This document shows, piece by piece, positions 28,763-36,999 of a stretch of DNA of 64,000 nt. The number at the start of each line of letters is the position of its first letter. Position 1 is the first letter of the stretch. The notes beneath the pieces were generated by a model. The model ran no database searches. It was not told where the DNA came from and was given only the letters and a program-made list of their open reading frames with translations. The stretch comes from Bacillota bacterium (GTDB taxonomy: Bacteria > Bacillota > Clostridia > Tissierellales > Sedimentibacteraceae). The DNA is taken from contig JAEWJT010000011.1 in assembly GCA_023386345.1 (NCBI GenBank), positions 62,001-126,000 of the forward strand. The letters are read 5' to 3'. The position numbers and the translations under genes were made by a program.

Positions 28763-28880
28763 TTTAAAACTTTGTTATGTTGTGAGATTAATTTCTATGC
28801 AATTTTTTGAGTAAATGCAGGGAGAAATTCTTTTCTTCCTGCGTATAAAATCATTTATAAAGAATTATAAGAGGTGAAAC

Positions 28881-29789
28881 ATGAGATTAAAGGATATTAA
28901 AAATTTATTACATAATGATAAAAAAATGAGACTTGCAGTTGTTGCTGCTGAAGAAGAAAATGTATTGATAGCTGTTGACGATGCTTATAAAAATGATATC
29001 GTTATACCTGTTTTAATAGGTGACGCGAATAAAATAAGAGAAATAGCTAAAAATGCTCAGATTAATATAGATTGTTACGAGTTAATAAATACTGATAGCT
29101 TGGAGCAATCGGCTGAAATTGCTGTTAAAATGGTTCGTGAGAAAAAAGCAGATTTTCTAATTAAAGGATTGATTGATACTTCAATACTTGTTAAGCAGGT
29201 TTTGAATAAAGAATATGGGCTTACAACAGGCAGAACATTAAGCCATGTTATGGCTTATGATGTTCCGGTGTATCACAAGCTTTTGTATCTAACTGACGGA
29301 GGAATAATGACATATCCTGATTTAGATGGCAAAAGAAATATATTGGAAAATGCAATTGATGTATTGAAAGCACTAAACTACAAGGAAATAAAAGTAGCTT
29401 GTTTAGCAGCTAAAGAAAAATTAAATCCTAAGATGCCTCCGACTGTTGATGCTGATGCACTCAAAAAAATGTGTGAAGCAGGAGAATTCGCTGATGGTGT
29501 TATGGTTGAAGGACCTATATCATTTGATTTAGCTGTATCAAAAGAGGCAGCGGAGATTAAAAAATATGATAGCCCTGTCGCAGGAGAAACAGATATACTT
29601 CTTGTACCAAATATCGAAACAGGTAATGGAATAGGAAAAACTATGACATATTTTGGTAATGCTTTAAGTGCTGGAATTATAGTGGGTGCAAGTGCGCCAG
29701 TAGTTTTGGTATCAAGAGCAGATTCTTATGAGTCAAAATATTATTCAATATTATTGGGTGCTTTGGTTGCACAAAACAGTAGAAAATAA
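28881..29789 (+). CDS. ptb: Phosphate butyryltransferase
   Basis: A 302-residue enzyme converting butyryl-CoA and phosphate to butyryl phosphate, the first step of the kinase route to butyrate. The family pattern of phosphate acetyl/butyryltransferases is visible: DFLIKGLIDTSILVKQVLN near residue 93, SHVMAYDVP near 122, VEGPISFDLAVSKEAA near 210 and PNIETGNGIGKTMTY near 247. The ribosome site is AAGAGGTG. It is followed after 166 bases by butyrate kinase, its usual partner. Confidence 0.93.
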   Translation: MRLKDIKNLLHNDKKMRLAVVAAEEENVLIAVDDAYKNDIVIPVLIGDANKIREIAKNAQINIDCYELINTDSLEQSAEIAVKMVREKKADFLIKGLIDTSILVKQVLNKEYGLTTGRTLSHVMAYDVPVYHKLLYLTDGGIMTYPDLDGKRNILENAIDVLKALNYKEIKVACLAAKEKLNPKMPPTVDADALKKMCEAGEFADGVMVEGPISFDLAVSKEAAEIKKYDSPVAGETDILLVPNIETGNGIGKTMTYFGNALSAGIIVGASAPVVLVSRADSYESKYYSILLGALVAQNSRK

Positions 29790-29955
29790 AAAAATTTTAA
29801 AATTAAAAGCTATTAGATTTCTAAAGTTTTAATTGATATTAGAGAATTGCCATTTTTGACAGGTGGCACTGTTAAAAATACATATTATTAAATAAGAATT
29901 TAAGAAAAATACTTTGCTTTTTTGAAACTTAGAAAAGCAGGAAAACGGAGGAATT

Positions 29956-31020
29956 ATGTACAAAATTTTATCAATAAATCCTGGTTCAACATCTACAAAA
30001 ATTGCTGTTTATGAAGATGAGAAGCCATTGTTTGTAGAAAGCATACAACATAGTGATAGTGACTTAGCAGGTTTTGCGAGAATTCAAGACCAATTTGAAT
30101 TTAGAAAAAATGCAGTTATGAATTTTTTAAAAACTAATAATGTTGCTACAAGCGAGTTATCAGCTATAGTAGGGCGAGGAGGACTTTTGCCTCCTGTAAA
30201 ATCAGGTGCATATCGTGTGAACGAGACAATGGTAGATGTTCTTATGAATAGACCAGTTCTTGAACATGCTTCAAATCTAGCAGCACTTATAGCTTACGAA
30301 ATGTCAAAGGAGCTTAATATAAATGCTTACATTTACGATTCTATAGCAGTTGATGAGCTTGTAGACATAGCAAGACATACAGGATTGCCAGAGGTTGACA
30401 GAGTTAGCTTAACGCATGCACTTAATATGAGAGCAGCTGCAATAAAAACAGCACAAAAACTTGACAAGCCATACAAGGATTGTAATTTGGTTGTTGCACA
30501 TCTTGGTGGAGGAATATCACTTACAGCACATAGTGGCGGAAAGATGATAGACATAGTTTCTGATGATGAAGGACCTTTTTCACCAGAACGCTCTGGCAGA
30601 GTTGCAGTAAAGGATTTATATAAATATGTAAGCTCAGGAAAATACACCAAAGACGAAATGAAGAAAAAGTTAAGAGGAGAAGCTGGCTTAAAAGGTCATC
30701 TTGGAACTATTGACGCTCGTGAGGTTCAAAAGAGAATAGAAAGCGGAGACGAAAAAGCAAGGCTTATATTTGAAACTATGGCATATCAAATTGCTAAATC
30801 CATAGGTGAGTTATCTGTTGCATTATATGGTAAGGTAGATAGAATTGTTTTGACAGGCGGCATAGCATACTCAAAAATTCTAACTGATTGGATAATAGAG
30901 AGAGTAAAATTCATAGCTCCAGTAGAAATTTTACCAGGGGAAAACGAAATGGAGTCTTTGAGTCTAGGAGCTTTAAGAGTTCTAAGAGGTGAAGAAACAG
31001 CAAGAGAATATGAAGAATAA
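29956..31020 (+). CDS. buk: Butyrate kinase
   Basis: A 354-residue ASKHA-fold kinase that makes butyrate and ATP from butyryl phosphate. The N-terminal phosphate loop ILSINPGSTSTKIAVY, the catalytic segment VVAHLGGGISLTAHS near residue 180 and the nucleotide-binding IVLTGGIAYS near 295 identify the butyrate kinase branch. An ACGGAGG ribosome site precedes the ATG. With ptb it gives substrate-level ATP during butyrate (or branched-chain acid) fermentation. A strong terminator follows. Confidence 0.94.
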   Translation: MYKILSINPGSTSTKIAVYEDEKPLFVESIQHSDSDLAGFARIQDQFEFRKNAVMNFLKTNNVATSELSAIVGRGGLLPPVKSGAYRVNETMVDVLMNRPVLEHASNLAALIAYEMSKELNINAYIYDSIAVDELVDIARHTGLPEVDRVSLTHALNMRAAAIKTAQKLDKPYKDCNLVVAHLGGGISLTAHSGGKMIDIVSDDEGPFSPERSGRVAVKDLYKYVSSGKYTKDEMKKKLRGEAGLKGHLGTIDAREVQKRIESGDEKARLIFETMAYQIAKSIGELSVALYGKVDRIVLTGGIAYSKILTDWIIERVKFIAPVEILPGENEMESLSLGALRVLRGEETAREYEE

Positions 31021-31169
31021 GCTTAAATATTGAATGAATATTTACTATTTGCATATATTTTGAAATTTTAAGATGATAATATATTACAAGAATTGTAAAA
31101 ATTTTAAAATTATGGGTTTTAGTACTTGATTTTTTATAGAATTTGTAATAGAATTGTAAATAAATACAT

Positions 31170-31211
31170 AAGCGGATAAATTTTTGACATAAGGATAAAA
31201 TTTATCTGCTT
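31170..31211 (+). terminator. Intrinsic terminator downstream of buk
   Basis: AAGCGGATAAATTTT (31170-31184) pairs with AAAATTTATCTGCTT (31197-31211), with a single G-T pair and a 12-base loop, and is followed by TTTTTTT. It lies about 150 bases after the buk stop and before the agrC-like gene. Confidence 0.9.
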
Positions 31212-31290
31212 TTTTTTAGAGTTAAAAATACTTTAAAAGTATAAAGATGTCTATAAAATAGAAATAGACATATAATTAGGGGGGTTAAAA

Positions 31291-32623
31291 ATGAGTTTAG
31301 AAATTATAAAATTTGTAAATTGTATTATATTCGCTGTGATTAATGTGTTTTTAGTTTATGAAATGAGAGATGATGATAGTGAGCTAAAGTTATCTCCAAT
31401 AAGATGGACAATTATTATAATGTCATCAATTGTTTGCTTTCTTATAGCTAATTTTGTAGTGCCATTATACTTAAAGCTTCCATTTGTAATACTTACACTT
31501 GCCATTATATGTCAATTGATGTTTAAATTTGGTTTTATTAAAAAGATGTTTATATGTTTAATTGCCATATCTATAATATGGTTAGCTGAGGCTATAGTAT
31601 CATTTTTCTTTTCATTAATATTAAACTTAAATATACAAGATTTAATTACAAATTCATATTTTTATATGATATTTAATGTATTAACCATTATGTTTATTAT
31701 ACTAATCATAGTAATCTTTAAAACAAAAAAATTTATGTTTCATATAAATAAAAGTATAAGTATACAAACTAAAAATCTATTGTTTTTTTATAATTTTGTT
31801 TCAAATTTTAAATATATTTGTTCAATTTTTTGTAATTGTTAATTTGTTACATAATTTCAGTCAAAATTTTATATCTTTTATTTCATATATCTGCTCTAAT
31901 GCTTCTATAGGTATCTTATTATACAGTACAAATGTTATAATTGATAAGGAAAATATGATAAAGTTATCAAACGAATATAACGATAAATTGAGTGTATACA
32001 ATGGAGTTTTACAAAATTCAATAGAAAATCAGAGAAAAATAGCACATGAACATGGTAATCAACTATCGGTTTTATCAGGATATATTGCAAGTGCTAATTT
32101 GGAAAAAGCAAAAGAATATCTAGGAAAAATCATTGGTAATTGTAATTCTGAAAATGAGTTGCTTTCTCATATCAAAGAAAGCGGACTTAAAGCTTTGCTT
32201 ATATTCAAAACAGCTATGATAGAGAGAAAAAATATAGATTTTGAACTTGTTGTGGATGATGATATACAAAATACTATAATACCATCAGAAGACTTGTGCC
32301 AAATCATGGGAATATTTCTTGATAATGCTATAGATGCAGCTATTCAATCTGAAGATCCTTATATAAATATGTCTATTCTAAAAAACGATGATAAGCTTGA
32401 TGTAATTATAATGAATTCAATTAAAGATGAAAATATAGATACGGAGAAAATTTATAAAAAGGGTTATTCTTCAAAGGGTGAAGGTAGGGGATTTGGACTT
32501 CATATAGTTGATGAAATAATAAAAAAATATAAAGAGCTCAATCTTCAAACGAGGGTAGAAGACGCGCTCTTCATACAGGAGCTACACATTGTTAGTAAAT
32601 CTACTTCTTCAACAATGACTTAG
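31291..32623 (+). pseudogene. AgrC-like histidine kinase, split by a frameshift
   Basis: Read with one frameshift, this is a 443-residue AgrC-type sensor. The N-terminal half (31291 on, AGGGGGG ribosome site) gives about five membrane helices. It runs to a stop at 31842 in its own frame. The rest continues in the next frame from the T7 run at 31783-31789: another membrane segment, then RKIAHEHGNQLSVLSGY with the phosphoacceptor region, the N-box GIFLDNAIDAAI, and the G-box GEGRGFGLHIVDEII. Removing one T restores a single frame. It lies next to agrB/agrD and its 3' end overlaps agrD tail-to-tail by 23 bases. The frameshift could be real inactivation, phase variation, slippage, or a sequencing error. 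Confidence 0.8.
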
Positions 32624-32735
32624 GTAGCTTTGGTTCATTCCAAAAACTCATAGGCGACATTGATGTAGAGGTCTTGGCTAAATTAGTCGTAATTTTAAAT
32701 AATTTATTTGCCAATTTCTTTTTCATAGTACTCAT
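32601..32735 (-). CDS. agrD: AgrD-like cyclic lactone autoinducer precursor, without cysteine
   Basis: A 44-residue precursor: an amphipathic leader MSTMKKKLANKLFKITTNLA, a candidate signal segment in KTSTSMSPMSFW, and the conserved acidic/proline tail NEPKLPKSLLKK. The tail aligns with the staphylococcal DEVEVPKEL recognition tail. There is no cysteine, so ring closure would have to use serine (a lactone rather than a thiolactone). I chose the ATG at 32735, ten bases after GAGGAGG. It overlaps the end of agrB by 32 bases, the usual agrB-agrD coupling. Confidence 0.82.
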   Translation of the reverse strand: MSTMKKKLANKLFKITTNLAKTSTSMSPMSFWNEPKLPKSLLKK

Positions 32736-33318
32736 AATTTCGATACCTCCTCTTAAAAATTTTATATAATATTGGAGATATGTTAAGAGCATTTACGGAC
32801 AAAATGCAAACGGTGGCAGTAGACACAAATCCAACATTAATAATTGCAATTAGTGAAAAAAATAAAGTAGTAATTGTAGAGCAAAGCTTTAATATGGTCC
32901 TTACATGAGAATTTAACAGAGGTTTTTTTTCTGTGTCAGCAGGTGCGTACAATATAGTAATTAAAACAGATGCTAGGCATACGATTGCAGTGAACAAAAT
33001 ATGAAAACTGTAATTTCTTGCTATGTAAATAGTTCCAAATATTGTACCAAAGCTTACTATATAGCAGTTAATTTCTTTATCTGCATGAAATCCGAACGAG
33101 CTAGCTCTTATGGTAGCCAGCAGTAAAGTAACTATCAAGAATTCCATCTGCCAACCAAAGGCTATGCTTATAATAAAAAACAATAATGTTTTAGTTACTA
33201 GAGAGTAGATAACCTCCATTCCATATAAAGCTACTTCCATCTCTTCCTCTGTAATGTTTTCTATGTTCTTGTGCAGAAATTCTTCAAATTTATTAAGAGT
33301 TCTTTGTTTTATATTCAT
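32704..33318 (-). CDS. agrB: AgrB-like membrane peptidase of the autoinducer peptide
   Basis: A 204-residue integral membrane cysteine protease that cuts and cyclises AgrD. The catalytic pair is present: His78 in RASSFGFHAD and Cys85 in KEINCYIVS, the same spacing as His77/Cys84 of staphylococcal AgrB. Four to six helices follow. The first ATG (33318) is needed for a full N-terminal domain (ITEEEMEVALYGMEVIYS), yet no Shine-Dalgarno precedes it. A TACAAT box ends seven bases upstream, so the message may be leaderless. Spo0A-box-like repeats lie upstream. Confidence 0.88.
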   Translation of the reverse strand: MNIKQRTLNKFEEFLHKNIENITEEEMEVALYGMEVIYSLVTKTLLFFIISIAFGWQMEFLIVTLLLATIRASSFGFHADKEINCYIVSFGTIFGTIYIARNYSFHILFTAIVCLASVLITILYAPADTEKKPLLNSHVRTILKLCSTITTLFFSLIAIINVGFVSTATVCILSVNALNISPILYKIFKRRYRNYEYYEKEIGK

Positions 33319-33324
33319 GAATTA

Positions 33325-33409
33325 ATTGTAGCAAATTATTCGACAAAAATAAACAAATATTTCTGTAAGTTTAAATCTTTTTATCGACAATATACGACAT
33401 ATTTCGACA
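33325..33409 (-). promoter_or_regulatory. agrBD promoter region with Spo0A-box-like repeats
   Basis: On the minus strand TGTCGAA (33409-33403), TGTCGTA (33399-33393) and TGTCGAT (33389-33383) repeat every 10 bases. A further TGTCGAA lies at 33345-33339. The Spo0A box consensus is TGTCGAA (TGNCGAA). A -10-like TACAAT is at 33330-33325 with no good -35, as in Spo0A-activated promoters. The predicted start coincides with the agrB ATG. Confidence 0.6.
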
Positions 33410-33442
33410 AAGATGTCGCAAAAATTAAGATAGGGGTAATAA

Positions 33443-33802
33443 AAATTTTATAAAAGATTTTTATTAGCTATTGAAAAGATATATAAACAACGATATAATA
33501 TAACTAAGCATAAATTTGTATATTGGACAGACCGAGTTTTGTTTTATACTTGTAAAATGCTTACAGGACAGATGAAAAAAAGTGATGACTATAATAAATT
33601 TAAAAAGTGTATTAACATTAGTATTCTGGATTATAATATATTTGATGATAAAAAATATAAAAACTTCTATAGTTCGTATCATATATCAGAAGACAAGGAT
33701 AATAGAATATTTAGCGATTTATTAGAATTCCATGTGATTGAGCTAAAAAAGATACCAGAAGATAGTATAAATTCATTAGAAAATGAAAAGTTGTTAGATT
33801 AG
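33443..33802 (+). pseudogene. C-terminal remnant of an Rpn-family nuclease/putative transposase
   Basis: An open frame of 120 codons without a proper start. It reads KHKFVYWTDRVLFY, then CKMLTGQMKKSDDYNKFKK and NISILDYNIF, then FHVIELKKIPED near the end. This matches the C-terminal half of the PD-(D/E)XK Rpn recombination-promoting nuclease/transposase-like family. The N-terminal catalytic part is absent, and a stop at 33440 closes the frame upstream. It probably marks an old insertion beside the agr promoter. Confidence 0.65.
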
Positions 33803-33885
33803 GCAAGCTTTTTAAATTCTGAGAGCCAAGAGAAGAAATTTTAAATTTAAATAAAATTTAATAATATATATTTTAGGAGGAAGCG

Positions 33886-35511
33886 ATGAACAACGCTATT
33901 TTTAGAGTTAGTGAGTATAAGAATGAACCAATATTGGAATATAATGTTGGAAGTAAAGAAAGACAAGAATTAGAGAGTAAGCTCGCTGAGCTTAAAAGTC
34001 AAAATTTAGAAATCCCATTAATCATAGGTGGGAAAGAGATAAGAACTGGTAAAACAGCTAAATGTGTACTTCCACATAATAAAGATAAATCTGTAGGTTT
34101 TTATCATATGGCTACTGAAAATGAAGTAAAGCTTGCGATAAAAGCGGCGATGGATGCTAAAAATGAATGGCAAAGTATGTCATACGATAGAAGAATGATG
34201 ATATTCTTAAAAGCTGCAAAGCTTGCTTCTACAAGTTGGAGAGCTACACTAAACGCATCTACTATGCTATGCCAAAGTAAGACATTCTATCAAGCTGAAA
34301 TTGATTCTGCTTGTGAACTTATAGACTTCTTAAATTCTATTTGCAAGGTTTTGTGCGATTTATATGAAATGCAGCCTATGAACTCATCTGATAGCGTTAA
34401 TAGAGTTGAATATAAACCATTAGACGGTTTTGTTTATGCAGTTACTCCATTTAACTTTACAGCTATAGCAGCTAATCTGATTTCTGCTCCGGCTGTAGCA
34501 GGCAATACTGTAGTATGGAAACCTGCAACAACAGCAGTTTATTCCTCATATATGGTATTGAAGCTTTTACAAGCAGCAGGCTTACCTGATGGTGTTATAA
34601 ACTTTATACCAGGAAGTGCTTCTATGATAAGTGATATAGTTATGTCAGATGAAAATATGGCAGGAGTGCATTTTACAGGCTCTACAGAGGTATTTAACAG
34701 CATGTTTGCTGCTGTTGGTAAGAATATTGATAAATACAACTCTTATCCAAGATTAGTTGGTGAAACAGGTGGAAAGAACTTTAGCATGATACATAACAGT
34801 GCTAATGTTGATGAAGTTGCAGCAGCTCTCATCAGAGGAGCATTTGAATATCAAGGACAAAAATGCTCAGCAACAGCTAGAGTTTATGCTCCACAAAGCA
34901 TGTGGCCAGCTTTAAAAGAAAAGCTTATAAGCGAGATATCTACTATAAAAGTTGGAGATGCTGAAAACAGAGAAAATCTTTTAGCAGCGGTTATAGATAA
35001 AAAAGCATTTGACAAGATAAGCTCATACATTGATTATGCTAGAAATTCTGATAAGGCAGAAATAATATGTGGCGGAAAATGCGATGATAGTATAGGATAT
35101 TTTATTGAGCCAACAGTTATTCTCACAACAGATTTAAACTTTAAAACGATGAAGGAAGAAATATTTGGACCTGTATTGACTGTTTATGTTTATGAGGATG
35201 ATAAGTTTGAAGAAACTTTAGAGGAATGTGCAAACTCAAGTAAATATGCTTTGACAGGCTCAATTTGGTCTGCTGATAGAAATATTATAAACAGAGCAGA
35301 GGATATACTGAAATTTGCAGCAGGTAATCTGTATGTAAATGATAAGAGCACAGGCTCAGTAGTAGGTCAAAATCCATTTGGAGGCTCAAAAGCGTCTGGA
35401 ACTAATGACAAAGCCGGAACTATTATAAACATGCTTAAATGGGTAAGTCCAAGAAATATAAAAGAAAACTTTATACCTACAAAAGATTATAGATATAAAA
35501 ATATGTTGTAA
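33886..35511 (+). CDS. pruA: L-glutamate gamma-semialdehyde dehydrogenase (1-pyrroline-5-carboxylate dehydrogenase)
   Basis: A 541-residue NAD-dependent aldehyde dehydrogenase of proline/ornithine catabolism yielding glutamate. The family marks are VTPFNFTAIAANLISAPA near residue 185, the glutamate motif LVGETGGKNF near 293 and the nucleophile region YQGQKCSATARVY near 326 with the catalytic Cys. C-terminal NPFGGSKASGTNDKAG is typical of PruA. The ribosome site is TAGGAGG. It is a stand-alone unit with its own stem-loop; no proline dehydrogenase adjoins. Confidence 0.94.
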   Translation: MNNAIFRVSEYKNEPILEYNVGSKERQELESKLAELKSQNLEIPLIIGGKEIRTGKTAKCVLPHNKDKSVGFYHMATENEVKLAIKAAMDAKNEWQSMSYDRRMMIFLKAAKLASTSWRATLNASTMLCQSKTFYQAEIDSACELIDFLNSICKVLCDLYEMQPMNSSDSVNRVEYKPLDGFVYAVTPFNFTAIAANLISAPAVAGNTVVWKPATTAVYSSYMVLKLLQAAGLPDGVINFIPGSASMISDIVMSDENMAGVHFTGSTEVFNSMFAAVGKNIDKYNSYPRLVGETGGKNFSMIHNSANVDEVAAALIRGAFEYQGQKCSATARVYAPQSMWPALKEKLISEISTIKVGDAENRENLLAAVIDKKAFDKISSYIDYARNSDKAEIICGGKCDDSIGYFIEPTVILTTDLNFKTMKEEIFGPVLTVYVYEDDKFEETLEECANSSKYALTGSIWSADRNIINRAEDILKFAAGNLYVNDKSTGSVVGQNPFGGSKASGTNDKAGTIINMLKWVSPRNIKENFIPTKDYRYKNML

Positions 35512-35516
35512 TATAC

Positions 35517-35561
35517 AAAATATGCAGAGACTCAAACTAATTTTGGGCCTTTGCATATTTT
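35517..35561 (+). terminator. Stem-loop terminator after pruA
   Basis: AAAATATGCA (35517-35526) pairs with TGCATATTTT (35552-35561), just after the pruA stop, with a 25-base loop. Confidence 0.65.
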
Positions 35562-35703
35562 AAATATTCCATTTATTTGTTTAAAATATATCAAATTGGG
35601 TAAATATATTTATGTCATTTACAAATGACAAATTTAAAAATAAGTACAATGCACAAGCGACATAATACAAATATGGTGCTATGTGCTAGGAGGAATGTAT
35701 AAA

Positions 35704-36906
35704 ATGAAATCACTAAAATTAAAAGAAAACCTATATTGGGTAGGAAGTCTAGACCCAGAACTTAAGGTTTTTGATATAATAATGAGTACAGAATTTGGAA
35801 CTACTTATAATTCTTACTGTATTAAGGGAAGAGATAGAACAGTTCTTATTGAAACTGTTAAACTAAAATTTTTTGATGAATATTTAAAGAGATTAAAGGA
35901 AATTACAGATATTCAAAATATCGAATACATAATTGTAAATCATACAGAGCCTGACCATGCTGGATCAATAGAAAAAATGCTTGATTTAAACCCTAATATA
36001 ACAATAATAGGCTCTAGAACAGCTATAGATTTTTTAAAGCATATCTGCAACAGAGAGTTTAAATATCTTGAGGTGAAAACTGGTGACGGATTATCCCTTG
36101 GAGATAAAACTTTAAAATTTATAGATGCAAAATGCTTGCACTGGCCTGATTCCATGTATACATATTTAGTAGAAGATAAGACTTTGTTTACATGTGACTC
36201 ATTTGGAGCTCATTATAGCTTAGATACAATATTGCAAAGCACTATAAAAAATCAAGAAGATTATATGAGCGCATTTAAATATTATTATGACATGATTTTA
36301 GGACCATATAAACCATTCTTCCTAGAGGCTATAGCTAGGATAGAAAGCTTAGAGATTGACATGGTATGCCCGGGACATGGACCAGTTTTAGATGAAGATC
36401 CTTGGAAGATAATAAAATTATCAAAGGAATACTCTATTGATGTAAATCCAAATAAAAATAAAACCGTTGTAATCCCATATGTTTCAGCATATGGATATAC
36501 AGGAGAATTAGCTCTTAGCATGAAAAAAGCGATAGAAGAAGCAGGGCTTGATGTCAAAATATTTGATTTAGTTTATGCGGATAAAAATGAAGTGCTTAAA
36601 GAGATACGCTGGGCAGACGGAATTTTGTTTGGCTCTCCTACAATACTTGGGGAAGCACTTAAACCAATATGGGATATTATGACAGATATATTCTCTGTAA
36701 CACATAGAGGTAAGCTTGCATCAGCCTTTGGCTCTTACGGATGGAGCGGTGAGGCAGTTCCTGATTTAATGGAACGTATAAAACAATTAAAAATGAAGCC
36801 ATTCAAAGAGGGCTTTAAAATAAGATTTAAACCATCTGACAGTCAGCTTATCGAGGCATATGAATTCGGAAAAGAATTTGCAGAAGCAGTAAAAGCAGCT
36901 AAATAA
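35704..36906 (+). CDS. fprA: A-type flavodiiron protein (oxygen/NO reductase)
   Basis: A 400-residue cytosolic enzyme that reduces O2 to water or NO to N2O. The N-terminal metallo-beta-lactamase-like domain has the diiron ligands HTEPDHAGS near residue 79 and VCPGHGPVLDEDP near 220. The C-terminal flavodoxin domain (about 250-400) binds FMN (YVSAYGYTGELA, SAFGSYGWSGEAV). I chose the ATG at 35704, ten bases after AGGAGG; an ATG at 35695 is too close to it. The next gene encodes a rubredoxin-fused reductase, its likely electron donor. Confidence 0.94.
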   Translation: MKSLKLKENLYWVGSLDPELKVFDIIMSTEFGTTYNSYCIKGRDRTVLIETVKLKFFDEYLKRLKEITDIQNIEYIIVNHTEPDHAGSIEKMLDLNPNITIIGSRTAIDFLKHICNREFKYLEVKTGDGLSLGDKTLKFIDAKCLHWPDSMYTYLVEDKTLFTCDSFGAHYSLDTILQSTIKNQEDYMSAFKYYYDMILGPYKPFFLEAIARIESLEIDMVCPGHGPVLDEDPWKIIKLSKEYSIDVNPNKNKTVVIPYVSAYGYTGELALSMKKAIEEAGLDVKIFDLVYADKNEVLKEIRWADGILFGSPTILGEALKPIWDIMTDIFSVTHRGKLASAFGSYGWSGEAVPDLMERIKQLKMKPFKEGFKIRFKPSDSQLIEAYEFGKEFAEAVKAAK

Positions 36907-36915
36907 AAAATGTAG

Positions 36916-36957
36916 GAGACATTTCAAATGTCTAAATAAGGACAGAAGAAATGTCTC
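36916..36957 (+). terminator. Stem-loop between fprA and the rubredoxin-fused reductase
   Basis: GAGACATTTC (36916-36925) pairs exactly with GAAATGTCTC (36948-36957), followed by TTTGTCTTT. It probably ends the fprA message or reduces read-through. Confidence 0.7.
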
Positions 36958-36999
36958 TTTGTCTTTAAAATATAATTCATAGAAAGGATTTAATTAAAA

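Noticed and set aside
28817..28842. Terminator after the glutaredoxin-like gene
   Set aside because: A 10-bp stem exists (GCAGGGAGAA/TTCTTCCTGC) but no T-run follows, so I do not list it as a terminator.
29850..29950. A regulatory RNA between ptb and buk
   Set aside because: Only short stems (TGCCA/TGGCA; GCTTTT/AAAAGC) are visible and nothing resembles a known class.
32736..32792. A longer AgrD with a 19-residue N-terminal extension
   Set aside because: The extension would read through the GAGGAGG ribosome site and the end of agrB; the ATG at 32735 is correctly spaced.
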